A stretch of DNA of 64,000 nucleotides from Hippophae tibetana (GCA_037013495.1 CM072805.1:16154601-16218600); one strand, 5' to 3'. Shown: positions 48,086 through 61,573, counted from the first letter of the stretch. Notes: a model not told the origin generated them from the letters alone. A program made the numbers and translations.

Positions 48086-48933
48086 GAAATAGGCTCTCAC
48101 ATCCTAGTGTCTGAAGATAAGCTCGTGTCATCTTGATTTGGGTTTCTAAAATTCAATGCCACTGAAGAGAGAATAGAGATAGCTAGTGTTCAATGATTGT
48201 AATGAATACTTCTTGTATTAATCATAGGCACTTCAGTGCTATATATACAAGTATCAATAATGATGAAACAATCATAACAAATTGATGGAAAATTATCAGT
48301 TGTTACATGGGTTTCTATCTAGTCTACACACATACACACTAACTACAATGTCTAACATATCATCATCTACCAATAAACTTATGAAAGTTGTAATAATCTA
48401 TCATTTTTGTTAGAAAATGATGAAGCTTAACGTAAAATAGGTCTATGCAATCTATTTATTTAAATATACACTAAGCTTATGTAGGTTGTAGCAATTTACT
48501 ACCAAATTTTATCCATTGTGCAACTCATATAACCTAAGTATTCTTAAAACCCTTAAATCTTACAATGCAACTTATGTTGGGAAATAGGTTGTGCATATTG
48601 TAAATATGTTAATAATTATATTGTATATTGTTCTTAGATTGAATTGACTAGCATGCTCATATAAGTTGATTTCATGAGTGTATTTGAGGATATCATGTGC
48701 AATACACACACATCAATTTGTCAAAATCTTTACATATTTTTATATTGATGAAGCATTGATTGATGAATATGTGAATCTCATTGTCATAGAATTGTACGAC
48801 TTTTGAGGAGGATTTTTTTAGTTAAATATTTATGTATTAATAGATGTATATTTACAAATATATTACCAACGTCAGTTTATTTAGTTAGATTTAGCTTTAC
48901 TTAAGAACAACTAAAGAGTTAAGTTTGGGAGTG
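48085..48933 (+). mobile_element. Copia LTR piece plus gypsy 3' internal end, copy b
   Basis: Repeats 45780-46650: a minus-strand copia LTR piece (48165-48362), then gypsy 3' internal sequence ending in the polypurine tract AAGTTTGGGAGTG (48921-48933). Confidence 0.65.
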
Positions 48934-49890
48934 TGATGACTCTATGAAGATATACTAATCAATACATTTTTTTGCTTAATAATTAATAAGTAGTATTTTT
49001 AGTGTTAAAGATATTTAAATATGAACTTTATACTGAAAAGGGGTGAAAAATATAATTTTTGGAATTTTTTTTATTTTTTATAAATTTTTTAGTGCAAAAC
49101 CATTGAGAACATATCATATAGACATTACACAAGCAAGCGAGCTGACGAAGAATTCCATGTGGATGCAATGCAAGCAAAGAGAGATAATCATGTAATGTTG
49201 CATGTATCGAATGACACAAGACTCATCACGTGTCAACACGACATTCATTTTGAGTTTCACAGTGTTGTTAATGGGTATGACACACGTCATCACATGATTC
49301 ATCCATTATTTCCACCCAGGCACCACACAATTTGTAACTATGAATCACATTTTGCCATATGGTGCTGATATAACGCTTGTTGACCATGACTAGTCAATTG
49401 TGACACGTATTGTGCGTTGAATGATCCATCTTTTCTCGTGCCATGTGTCATATTTTTTCCGGTTTAGATTCCATGTAAGCATAATTTAACCCCCTAATTG
49501 CGTCGTAACTCCTAAGGAGCCAAAAATTACAAAACAATTATTAGTTTTTGGAGCCAAAAAGAGGAAAAATACATAAAAATTCAAAAAGGGACAATTTTTG
49601 TGGAGATTTAAGAGGAGATTGGTGCTACAATTTAAGAGATTGATTTTATTTCTTATGCTTCTCATTTCTTTATTAATTTTTATGTCTTTTTTTATATGAA
49701 AAATATGAACTTCATAAACAAAATTATGTCTAGATAATACATTAATTTAGGGGTCTTATGAACCCAATTTTCTAGATGTGATGATATAATATTTACCTCA
49801 CTTATGATTTCAATTTAATATTATTATTTAATCTCATTTTCATGTTAGTATTATTTTGGCCAACAATTAATCTATAGAATCAATTGATTT
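48934..49890 (+). repeat. Gypsy 3' LTR, forward arm of palindrome (copy 1)
   Basis: Starts TGATGACTCTATG directly after the polypurine tract. Ends at about 49890, where a reversed primer-binding site and reversed LTR begin. The last third of the LTR is missing. Confidence 0.8.
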
Positions 49891-51378
49891 GGGGCCAAAA
49901 ACTTGATTAACACAAATTATGTGCAATGAATATGCAAGTATACATGCATATCACTATGAGTAATGAAATGATAAGAAAATATCATTTTCGCAAATATTAT
50001 GGTATTATAAACTAATTTTTATAATAAAAAATCATTTTTTTTTGTATTTTTATGTTTTAAGAAAGCAAAATTAAACGAACTAAAAATAAATGATAATAAT
50101 AATAATTAATTAACTCTGATATTTCAGTTAAGAAGATGTATGAAAAAGAATCTAGTAATACTTAATCCCCCAATTTTCTAAACATATGAATTACTAATAT
50201 CTCCCCAATATAATTATCATCAATTACAAGATTAATTGAATATAACTTAGCATGTATTCCTCTCTCAAGTAAACTACTCACTATATAGTAATCAATCTAA
50301 TCACATTTTTATGTAAACTAAATTGCATACTACTCATTAAGTACATCAATTATGGATCACATACATAAGAATTATACATTTTTGCCTTCAAACTATGCAT
50401 ATTATTTAATCAAGACAAACAATTAAATAATTCTCTAAAATCTATTTAATTGTCTTTATAGATCAATTGTTGGCCAAAACATTAATAGTATAAAAATTAG
50501 ATTAAATAATATAGTTAAAATGAAATCATAATTGAGGTAAAATATTACATCATCATATGTAGAAAATTGATTGTATAAGTCCCTTATACTAATAAATTAA
50601 CTAGACATAATTTTGTTCATAAATTTCATATTTTAATAAATAAATACATAAAATTGGTAAAGAAAGGAGAAGAAGAAGAAATATAATGAATCTCTTCAAT
50701 TATAGCACCAATCTCCTCTTGAATTTCCACCAAAATTGTATATTCTTTTAATTTTTTTGTATTTTTTCCTTTTCTTGCCTTTAAAAACTGATAAATAATG
50801 GGGTTAAATTAGGGTCAAGTCAAATTTGGACCATTAGATAAGCTTTAAAACAAGGGATGAGATGAAAAAAAGAAAAATTAATAGCACTTGCAAATAGAAA
50901 CGTGACATGTGGCATGTGAAAAGATGGAATTAACTAGCACACAACATGTGGTAAAAAGTTACTCATCATAATAAGCGAGCATTAAGTTAGTGCCACGTGG
51001 AATAACATGATTTGCAATTAAGGATTACGTGGCACCCGGGTGGAAAGAATGGATAAATCAAGACGCGTTGCACACTCGTTGACCGCGCTAACATATGGTG
51101 AGTCTTGCATCACTCGGTACACACACATGTGTGATCGACCATCTTCACTTTCATGGCATCCATATGGCATACTTGGTCAGCTCATCTGCTTGCATGGTAT
51201 CCACGTGCCGTGTTTTGATTGTCCTACATTAAAAAATAAAAAACATTCCATAAAATTCTCAAAAATTATATTTTCACATCTTTTTACTGAAGTGTTCGTA
51301 TTTTAATATTTTTAACCCAAAAATAATACTTATTGAGTAAAACGAGCAATATTAAGTAAAAAAGTGTAATGATAACTC
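49891..51378 (-). repeat. Gypsy LTR with PBS, reverse arm of palindrome (copy 1)
   Basis: On the minus strand the LTR runs from about 51378 to 49904 and is followed by AGTTTTTGGCCCC (49903-49891), matching the tRNA-binding start TTTTGGCG... typical of this group. The side above 51378 is gypsy 3' internal sequence, so this LTR has 3'-internal sequence on one side and a primer-binding site on the other. Confidence 0.75.
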
Positions 51379-51805
51379 TAATTGCTTCTCCTCGAGTAGA
51401 TCCATGTCCTACTAAAAAAACTGATATAAGCAATATATTCATAAATATATATATCTATTAATATATGCTTATTTAACAAAACTATCATTCTCAAAAGTTG
51501 TACAATTCTATGACAAAGAGGTTCACATATTCATCAATCAACTTTCAATCAACACAAGGATATGTAAGGTTTTTAACGATTTGATTTGTGTATGTATTGC
51601 ACATGATATAATCCAGTACACTCATTAGATCAACCTATATGAACATTCTAATCAATTTAATCTTAGAACAATTTTTATAAATCTATTTTTACATCCATTT
51701 CCAATGATATAAATATATACTTAGTTAATGATCAATAAGGACTTTACATGCATGTGTTATAAGGCTATTGGGTGATAAATGAAGACATAAATATGATTTA
51801 AAACT
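51378..51805 (-). mobile_element. Gypsy 3' internal end, reversed
   Basis: Reverse complement of the region before 48934 (for example ACTTTTGAGAATGATAG and CTACTCGAGGAGAAGC on the minus strand). Marks the right end of duplication copy 1. Same in copy 2 at 61456-61895. Confidence 0.65.
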
Positions 51806-51829
51806 TTGGAATCTATATATACTACAATA

Positions 51830-52600
51830 TAATGCTATTTTCTAGAAAACAGATTTTAGCAAAAAAGTGATAAAATCTAATATCGTAATTTATTTACTAT
51901 AAGACGTTTCTATAATTCTATATGTATACATTTTAGTGTAAGTGAAGAAGAAATCTTTTTATATTAAACACAAGCTTCTGTACACAAACAAGTATTAAGA
52001 TGTCATCGCCCTATATAAGAAAAAAGATTAATAAAGAAACTAGCATGACCTCTCTGCTTGAGAATATAGCCAAAGATTCTTTGCCTTTACTTTCTGGCCC
52101 TTGTTAATTTATCGCCTCTAAATTGAATTATAAAGTTCTCAAAGAACCTTACTAAACAATTATATAAAAACAATAAAATAACCTACTAATATGTTCCTCC
52201 TCACAAAGTGCCTAATATTAAGATAACCTACCAATAGTTAATTAGTGGTCACTATAAAATGACAATTAAAAAGAGACGAAAAAAATCAATTTAAATAAAT
52301 ATAATTATGTGGATAAAAATCATAAAAGGAAAAAGGGTGAAGATAATTAAGTTCAAAAAATGTAAATAAAACAATAAAAATCAACCATATCATTTGTAAT
52401 TAAACTCTCACCATATTTATATATAAATTTATATAGATTTAGTCTTCAAAGTTTTAAAATTTTATATAAATATCTCATCAATATAATTTAATTATTAAAT
52501 TTTAACAATAATTCATAAATATATTCTAAAATATTAAATCACAAAAATTAATTATAAATTAGGACTTTGTCTAACACATTCAACCACTATCATTTCCAAG
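51830..52600 (-). pseudogene. Duplicated choline kinase 5' fragment
   Basis: 51830-52560 matches choline kinase intron 1 at 38090-38830. It is followed by about 33 bp resembling the first codons of exon 1 (minus-strand start codon near 52592; CTTTGTCTAACACATT shared with 39252-39267). The rest of exon 1 is gone, so no product is possible. Confidence 0.8.
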
Positions 52601-52605
52601 CATCC

Positions 52606-55600
52606 TTCGGCTTGTTGTAAGTGCCTACTAGGAGTCACCCTTTGCACAAATAAACCATCATTGGATCCCTCTCTTCAAATACTTGAGTCCTTCTCTTTTT
52701 ATTACCAACCGCTTTGTATTTGGCAATAGATTCTTCCAAATTTTTCCGCACCTTTTCTTGAATAGCCTTGATATGATCTGCCATATTTTCTGCCACAATA
52801 CTTAAACTTGGAAGTTTTGGCAAATGAACCAAGTCTAAAGCATGTCGTGGAGGACAAAAAATAAACAATTTGGAAAGAGTCTTCCCAATAGACCAATTTA
52901 GCATATTTTTATAAGCAAATTCAGCATGTCCCAAAGCAAGATCCCACTATTTTGGCTTCTCACCACTTTCGTTTGATCATGGGATTGAAGATGACTTGTG
53001 CTATTGAAATTAAGAAATATGTCAAATTGTCTGATAAAGTTAGCCAAAAATGACACAAGTGCTTAGTGTCCCTATTTGAAGTGATGGATTGGGAAACCCG
53101 ATGCAAACAAACAACTTCTTTGAAAAAAGAATATTTCCACATGCACTACATTGTAGGTCTTTTTACAAGCAATAAAATGAGCCATTTTGGAATACCTATC
53201 AACCATCACAAATATAGAATCAAATCCGCGTTGGGTTCGTGGAAGGCCCAAGACAAAGTCCATGGAAAGGTCCTCCCAAGGTGCTACTTGAATAGAGAAA
53301 TGTATGTATAGGCCCGTGTTTTGAGATTGGCCTTTGGAAGCCTAACACATTGGGCATCATTTAACATAATTTCCAATGTCTTGTTTCAATTGGGGCCAAT
53401 AATATCTCTCCTTAGCAAAAGCTATTGTTTTTTCATGACGTAAGTGTCTTCCTAAGCCCCCACTATGTAAATCATAAATTATTTGATCTCGTCGTGAACT
53501 CCTTGGGATATAAAATTGGTTGCATCGAAACTTCTTGAATATGAATTCCATCAACGAAAAGTCTAAACTCACATTTTGCCCAAATATTCTGAAAATCTTC
53601 ATCGTCGATATACAGATCCTAAAGACAATCAAATCCTACCACTTTAGTCTGCATTATAACAAGAAATAATGCCCTCCTACACAGGACATCAACAACTCAG
53701 TTTAATTGACCCACTTCATGCTTCAAAATGAAAGTGAAGTGTTGTATATAGGAAATCCAATGAGCATGCATCTGGTTGACACTATTTTGGATATTAATAA
53801 ATTTCAATGCTTGGTGGTCACTAAATAAGACATACTCCCTCTACACCAGATAGTGTTCCTAAGCCTTCAAGGCACGAAAGAAATCATACAATTTAGCTCA
53901 TAAGTAAACCAACTGTGGTGAGCTGCACTAAGCTTCTCATTGTAAAAAGAAATAGGTCTGCCTTCTTGAGAAAGTATAGCACCAATGCCAATAATAGAGG
54001 CATCACACTCTACTTGAAACAACTTGTTAAAATCTTGTAGTGCCAAAACTGGGGTAGATGATAATTTTTCCTTGATAAGTTCAAAACTTTGTTTAGTTTC
54101 CTCTCTACAATGAAATTTCCTCTTCTTCATGCATTCAATAATTGGTGCGACTATCCAACTAAAATCTCTTACAAACTGCCTGTAAAACATTATCAGACCA
54201 TGAAAACTATGAACCCCACTTACTGTTTTTAGAGTTGGCCACTCACTAATGGCACTAATGTTTTTTTCATCAACTTTAATCACATTAGTACTCACCACAA
54301 ATCCCAAAAATAATAAATTGTTTTTCATAAAGATGCACTTCATTAAATTAATATATAGTTTAGTTTGCTGTAAAATTGTAAGGACTTCTCTCAAGTGCTC
54401 AAAATGATCAAATGTTTTCTAGCTATAAATGAATATATCATCAAAATACACCACAAAAAATTTTCTAGTGAATGGTTTTAATACCTACTTCAAGAGCCGC
54501 ATGAAAGTACTAGGCATATTGGTGAGTCCAAACGACAACACTAATCATTCATACAAATCCCCTTGGTCTTGAAAGCATTCTTATATTCATTTCCAAGCCC
54601 GATTCAAACCTGATGATACCTGCTACATAAGTCAATTTTTGAAAAGACTTTGGATTCAACCATCATGTCTAGCATATCTTCCATTCGAGGAATATGGAAC
54701 TTATATTTAATGATGATCTTGTTGATTTCTCGACTATCGATGCATATGCGCCAAATACTATACTTATTTGGAACTAACAAGGCTGGTACAATACAAGAAT
54801 TCATGCTCTTTTGCACTAATCCCTTCTTAATCAACTTTTCTACTTGCTCTTATAGGTTCTGAATTTATATAGGACTCATATAGTAATATGGATGATTAGG
54901 AAAACTGGCTTTAGGTGTGAGATCAATTTGTTATTGTATGTCCCGCATAGGAGGCAACCCATCTAGTTGTTTTGATGACATAATTTCCTAAAAAGGCTCT
55001 AATAGAGGCTTAAGTACGGGTAGAATTTCCATCAAATCCCTTACAAATTCTTCCCCAATTACTATAGCAAACATTTCTCTAGATTCCTCAGTTTCCTCTA
55101 TAAATTTCCCCCGTCCACCAAAAATACTGATTTTCCCTTTGACTTGAGTTCAACAATGCAAAATTCCTCTTTTATAGGCCCCAAAATGATCTTTAGACCT
55201 CCCTTCATGAAAACATATATGTTATCACACTCCTTGTATGTAGAATCCATATCGAATTTCCGTGCTCAACCTAAAATAATATGGCAAGCATCCATCTCCA
55301 CAACATCACACAAGACCTCATCTGTATAATTCATCCTAATTGAAACATTAATGTGAAAGATTTCAGTTACCTTCACTTCAACACCCCGTTTAATCTAGCC
55401 AATATTATATGGTGAAATGTGTTTCTTAGTCTGCAAGCCCAACTTGGAAACCATTGCTTTCGACACTAAATTTTCACTATTTCCATTATCAATAATAACA
55501 TTACAAACCCTTTTGTTCACAATACATATGGTTCAAAATATATTGTGCCTCTGAGATGGTTCTGCCCACTTTAGTGCTAACAATAGTCTTTGAATCACTA

Positions 55601-55790
55601 GAGAGTGTGATAGATACTCCCTTTCGTCATCACCCGTTACTTCTTCCCCTTTATAAGTATAGGTCTCTTCATTCTCATCCTTTACTACCTTGAATCTGCC
55701 ATCTTTTTATGTCTCGACTAAATTAATGGTACCTCTTTTAGGACACTGGTTGGAATGGTGCCCTGGCTATCCACATCTATACCACTTATC
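52606..55790 (-). pseudogene. Chromovirus-type gypsy remnant, copy 2
   Basis: Minus strand, high to low: zinc knuckle (near 55780), protease-like domain (55450-55030), RT (54834-54400, with KIDLCSRYHQV and YFDDI), RNase H (54394-53700, [20 protein letters not shown]), integrase HHCC domain (53632-53357, LHSGGLGRHLRHEKTIA), integrase core (53263-52940, [20 protein letters not shown]), tail to 52620. Several stops and frameshifts. The most complete copy of this family in the window. Confidence 0.85.
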
Positions 55791-55797
55791 GATCTAA

Positions 55798-56190
55798 TGA
55801 GTAATTAAAAAACACTAAAATTACCATGATTTAATGTACTTAATTAATTAAATAAATTTATATTTGTATGATTTTATCATATTTTTTATATAAATTTGTC
55901 TTTTCAGAATCACGAGTATTTTTATTGTTTTTTAGTTAGTTTCATTCAGAAATAACATAAAAACTTGAATAAAAATACTGGAGGTAATTTATTACAAATA
56001 TGTTCAGAAAAGAAATGAGAAAGAGTAAAAAAGATGGAAAAATTGGACAAATTGGTCAAAATGATAAAAAAAAGTAAGAAAGGCCTAAATCCCGTGCGTA
56101 GCCACCCATTTGCACTGAGTCCCACGCATAGCCGCCCAGTCATGCCAAGTCCCACGTGCACCAATGAAAATGAGCTTTTGAATAGCAAGT
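55798..56190 (+). repeat. Gypsy LTR fragment inside gag, copy 2
   Basis: Counterpart of 44308-44700, same orientation and same junctions. Confidence 0.75.
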
Positions 56191-56785
56191 CAATTCCAAG
56201 TCATCCACCAAATTTCATGCAATTCTAACATTTGAACTTTCTCTATCTACTAGTATTTTTTTGATTTTGTTTTTGGAGGTCCCTCTATGCTAGGAATTCT
56301 TCTACAATCTATTCTACATCAAGACCACATATCCTTTTTCTCAAAGCTTCTATAAAAAATGAAGATAGCTCATTTTTTATAACCATTGTTCTCTACACCT
56401 TTACTTCCTCCTAATTTGTCTTTAGCTTTTGGAACTCCCTTCAAGACTCCAATTCCTTTATCTTCTTATCTTTATCCCCCTGATAATATAAAGATGCCTC
56501 CTATTTTTCCATAGCATCTTGGGTCAAATTATCCTTTTGTTTAAAAATCCTACTCTAAGGTCTTACTCTGGCTATATTTGTATACTATCTCCCTTACCTT
56601 TTGATTTGTCTTAATCACAATCTCATTTATAGTCTTTTGTGTTTTCTAAATCTCATTCACCATCTTCTTTTCTTCCTCAATCTCAATCTTAATCTTCTAT
56701 TACTATAAAACCAATCAATCATCATATGGTCACTAGGTCATAGATATGTTCTTTCAAACTAATAATATTTTCTAGCCTTAGCTTC
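56190..56785 (-). pseudogene. Displaced gypsy pol end and gag part, copy 2
   Basis: Counterpart of 44700-45288, with the same scrambled order and many stops. Confidence 0.5.
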
Positions 56786-57325
56786 TCTAACAAAGTAAGT
56801 GATCCTTTATAAGCCTAATAGTTATGCTGATGCAAAAGATATTATTGAGTGGGAACAAGCTATGAAGAAAGAGTTTCAAGCTTTGCTTGATATTAATACA
56901 AGGTAACTAATGCCTTTTCATATAGATAGTGATCCTATAAGGTGAAAATGGGTGTTTAGAACTAAGCTAAAAAGTGAAGAAGATCTAGATAAATACAAGG
57001 GAAGACTTGTTACTAAAGGATATCATAAAGTAGAAGGAATTGATTTCTTAGAAACATTCTCTCTAGTCATTTAGTGCCAAATAATATGTCTTGTGCTTAT
57101 TTCCTTGACATTGTCTAAGGGATGGATTCTCAAGCAGTTAAATGTCAATGAAGTTTTCCTTAATGGAGAGCTACCAAAGAAGGTGTTTATGAAACAACAT
57201 CAACGTTTTGCTAATGATTAACATCCTAATTGGGTTTACAAACTTATTTTTTGTTTGAAATAGGCTCTCCGAGTCTGGTATCAGAAGGTAAACTCATGTC
57301 TTCTTGATTTGGGTTTCTAGAATTC
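56785..57325 (+). pseudogene. Copia RT fragment, copy 2
   Basis: Counterpart of 45288-45838. Retains a better C-terminal end (ALRVWYQKVNSCLLDLGF) next to a reversed copia primer-binding site. Confidence 0.82.
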
Positions 57326-57329
57326 AAAA

Positions 57330-57556
57330 CTCTAATACCATAGAAACAAATAAAGAAACAGTTGAAGAGAGAATGGAGAAAGTTGATGTTCAATGATTTT
57401 AATGAACACTTCTTGTGTAATCATAGGTAGTTCACTCATATATATTCAAGTATTAATAATAATGAAACAATCATAACAAACTTCTAAAAAACTATAAGAT
57501 GTTACATAGGTTTTTATCTAATCTACGTAAATACACACTAAATATAATGTCTAACA
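57330..57556 (-). repeat. Copia LTR with primer-binding site (minus)
   Basis: On the minus strand the LTR starts TGTTAGACATT at 57556, contains a TATATAT signal, and ends near 57341. It is followed by TGGTATTAGAG (57340-57330), an initiator-Met-tRNA-type primer-binding site. No internal domains of this element remain. Confidence 0.65.
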
Positions 57557-58535
57557 TATCATCATCTACCACCAAATTAATATAAGTTGTAATAATCTAC
57601 GATTCCAGTTAAAAATGACGAAGCTCAATGTAAAATAGGTCCATGCAATCTATTTATTTAAATAAACACTAAACTTATATAGGTTGTAATAATTTACTAC
57701 CAAATTTTATCAATCGTGCAACTCACATAACCAAATTACTCTAAAAACCCTCAAATCTTGTGGTGCAACTTGTGTTGGGAAATAGATTGTACATATTGCA
57801 AATATGTTAATAATTATATTGTACATTATTTTAAGATTGAATTGATTAGTATAATCATATAGGTTGTTTTCACGAGTGTATTTAATGATATCATATGCAA
57901 CACACATGCATATCAACTAGTCAAAAACCTTGCATATCTTTGTATTGGTGGAACGTTGATTGATGAATATGTGAACCTCTTTATCATAGAATTTTATGAA
58001 TTTTGAGGATGATAGTTTTCCCTAAATATACATGTATTAATAGATATATAGTTACTAATGTGGTACCCATGTAATTTTATTTAGTTAAACTTGGCTTTAC
58101 TTAAGGACAAGCAAAGAGTTAAGTTTAAGAATGGGAGGAATTTATGAAAGAAGAGTCATCAGTGCATTTTTCTTCTTAATATTTGATCATTTTATTCAAT
58201 AAGTAGTATTTTTTTAAATTAAAAATATTTAAATATGAGCTTTCTAGTGAAAAGGGGTGAAAATATAATTTTTGTAATATTTTTATTTTAGATGATTTTT
58301 TTAATGCAAGACCAATCAAAACATACCATGTGGACAACACACAAGCAAATTAGCTGACCAGGCATGTCACATGGATCCTATGCAAGTGAAGAAGGCCAAT
58401 TATGCAACGTCCTATGTATCAAGTGACGTAGGAATCATTACGCCTTAGCACAACATTCATTCCTAGTTTCACAGTGCAGTCAACGGGTGTGCCACACATC
58501 ATCATTTGATTTATCAATTCTTTCCACTTAGCAAT
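57557..58535 (+). mobile_element. Gypsy 3' internal end and truncated LTR, copy 2
   Basis: Counterpart of 46080-47045: 3' internal sequence to about 58133, then the first 400 bp of a forward LTR, cut at 58535 and joined directly to the next repeat. Confidence 0.65.
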
Positions 58536-59294
58536 AGAGAAAGCTAGTGTTCAATGATTGTAATGAATACTTCTTGTATTAATCATAGGTACTTCAGTGC
58601 TATATATACAAGTATCAATAATGATGAAACAATCATAAGAAATTGATTTAAAATTATAAGTTGTTACATGGGTTTCTATCTAGTCTACACACATACACAC
58701 TAACTACAATGTCTAACATATAATCATCTACTAGTAAACTTATATAAGTTGTAATAATCTATCATTTCTGTTAGAAAATGATGGAGCTTAACGTAAAATA
58801 GGTCTATGCAATCTATTTATTTAAATATACACTAAGCTTATGTAGGTTGTAGTAATTTACTACCAAATTTTATCCACTGTGCAACTCATATAACCTAATT
58901 ATTCTTAAAACCATTAAATCTTACAATGCAACTTGTGTTGGGAAATAGGTTGTACATATTGTAAATATGTTAATAATTATATTGTACATTGTTCTGAGAT
59001 TGAATTTATTAGCATGCTCATATAAGTTGATTTCATGAGTATATTGGATGATATCATGAGCAATACACACACATCAATTTGTCAAAATCTTTACATATTT
59101 TTATATTGATGAAATGTTGATTGATGAATATATGAATCTCCTTGTCATAGAATTGTACGAATTTTGAGGAGGATATTTTTAGTTAAATATGCATGTATTA
59201 ATAGATATATATTTACAAATATATTAACAACATCAGTTTATTTAGTTAGATTTAGCTTTACTTAAGGACAACCAAAGAATTAAGTTTGGGAGTG
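58536..59294 (+). mobile_element. Copia LTR piece and gypsy 3' internal end, copy 2
   Basis: Counterpart of 48165-48933, ending in the polypurine tract AAGTTTGGGAGTG before the LTR. Confidence 0.65.
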
Positions 59295-60297
59295 TGATAA
59301 CTCTATGAAATTATAGTATTCAATACATTTTTTTCTTAATATTTAATCGTTTTATTTAATTAGTAGTAGTTTCAGTGCTAAAGATACTTAAATATGAACT
59401 ATCTATTCAAAAGGGGTGAAAAATATAATATTAATTTTTTTTAATAATTTTTTATTGCAAGACCAATGAGAACATATCATATGGAAATTACACAAGCAAG
59501 GGATCTAATGAGGCATGCCATGTGGAGGCCATGCAAGCGAAAAGAGACAATCATGCAATGTTGCATGTATTGAATGATATAGGACTCGTCATGTGTCAAC
59601 ACTGCATTCATTCTGAGTTTCACAATGTTGTTAACGGGTACGACACACGTTATCACATGATTCATCCATTCTTTCCACCCAGGCACCAAGTAATCTATAA
59701 CTATGAATCATGTTTCGCCATATGGTGCTGACTTAGTGCTTGTTAACCATGACCAGTTAATTGTGACATGTATCGTGCATTGATTGATCCATCTTTTCTT
59801 GTGCCATGTGTCACATTTCTATTAGCCAATGCTATTAATTTTTCCTTTTTCATGTCAAGCCTTGATCTGATGGTTCAGATTCCATGTAAGCCTAATTTAA
59901 CTCCCTAATTGCCTCACAACTCCTAAGAAGCCAAAAATTATATAATTTTTTTAGATTTTGGAGCCAAGAAGAGAAAACAAATACATAAAAATTGAAAAAG
60001 AAACAATTTTGGTGGAGATTTAAGAGGAGATTGGTGCTACAATTCAAGAGATTGAATATATTTCTTATGCTTCTCATTTCTTTATTAATGTTTATGTCTT
60101 TTTTATATGAAAAATATGAATTTTATAAACAAAATTATGTCTAGATAATACATTAATTTAGGGGTCTTATGAACCCAATTTTCTACATGTAATGAATATT
60201 TTACCTCATTTATGATTTCAATTTAATATTATTATTTAATCTAATTTTCATTTTACTAATATTTTGGCCAACAATTAATCTATAGAGACAATTGATT
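59295..60297 (+). repeat. Gypsy LTR, forward arm of palindrome (copy 2)
   Basis: Counterpart of 48934-49890, beginning TGATAACTCTATG. Confidence 0.78.
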
Positions 60298-61456
60298 TGG
60301 GGCCAAAAACTTGATTGTCATAGATTATGTGCAATGAATATGCAAATATACATATCACTACAGGTAATTAAATGATAAGAAAAGATAATTTTCGCGAAAA
60401 TTATGTTATTATAAACTAATTTTTATAATAAAAATTCAGTACTTTTATGTTTTAAGAAAGCAAAATTAAAACTAAAATAAATGATAATAATAATAATTAA
60501 TTAACTCTGATTTTTTGGTAAAGAAGATGTATGAAAAAATATCTAGTAATACTTAATCCCCCAATTTTCTAAACATATGAATCACTAATATCCCCCAAAT
60601 ATAATTATCATCAATTACATGATTAATTGAATATAACTTAACATGTATTCCTCTCTTAAATAAACTAATCACTACATATTAATCAATCTAATCATACTTT
60701 TGTCAACTAAATTGCATACGACTCATTAAGTTCATCAATTATGGATCACATACATAAGAATTATACATTTCTGCCTACAAACTATGCATGTTATTTAATC
60801 AAGACAAATAATTAAATAATTCTCTAAAATATATTTAATTGTCTCTATAGATCAATTATTGGCCAAAAAATTTAATAGTATAAAAATTAGATTAAATAAT
60901 ATAGTTAAAATGAAATCATAATTGGGGTAAAATATTAGATCATCATATGTAAAACATTGACTTTATAAGACCCCTAGACTAATAAATTAACTATATCATT
61001 AGATTAGCTTTAAATCAAGGGATGAGATGAAAAAAGAAAAGTTAATAGCACTTGTGAATAGAAACGTGACATGTGGCATGTGAAAAGACAGAATTAAGCA
61101 GCGCATAATATATGGTAAAAAGTTACTCGTCATAATTAGCGAGCATTAAATTAGTGCCACATGGAATAATGTGATTTGCAATTACGGATTGCATGGCACC
61201 TGGGTGGAAATAATGGATAAATCAAGACGCGTTGCATACTCGTTGACCGCGATGACATATGGTGAGTGTTGCATTACTCAGTACACACGACATTACGTGA
61301 TTGGCCCTCTTCACTTTCATGGCATCCATATGGCATACTTGGTTAGCTTATATGCTTGGATGGGGTTCACGTGGCGTGTTTTGATATTTTTAATCCCAAA
61401 AATATTATTTATTGAGTAAAACAAACAATATTAAGTAGAAAAGTGCACCGATAACT
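60298..61456 (-). repeat. Gypsy LTR with PBS, reverse arm of palindrome (copy 2)
   Basis: Counterpart of 49891-51378, with the same reversed primer-binding site (60298-60311) but with losses of about 190 bp near 60990 and about 130 bp near 61385. Confidence 0.75.
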
Positions 61457-61514
61457 CTAATTTCTTATCCTCAAGTAAATCCATGTCCAACTAAAAAAAT
61501 TGATATAGGTAATA

Positions 61515-61529
61515 TATACATACATATAT

Positions 61530-61573
<44 letters not shown>
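61515..61573. repeat. (AT)n / ATAC microsatellite
   Basis: About 59 bp of TACATA and AT dinucleotides, in the position equal to a shorter ATATAT tract at 51440-51470 in copy 1. Confidence 0.9.

Larger units (their letters stand above)
38090..51805. repeat. Tandem segmental duplication, copy 1
   Basis: A 13.7-kb block whose parts recur in the same order and orientation in 51830-61895: choline kinase intron 1 part, minus-strand gypsy, LTR fragment, copia RT fragment, and LTR head-to-head pairs. This copy also includes exon 1, the upstream region and a short terminal-repeat element (38880-42005) that copy 2 lacks. Frequent substitutions between copies indicate an old event. Confidence 0.82.

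Noticed and set aside
52560..52600. A second functional choline kinase start
   Set aside because: Only about 33 bp of exon 1 resemble the gene and the next sequence is decayed gypsy, so there is no coding continuation.
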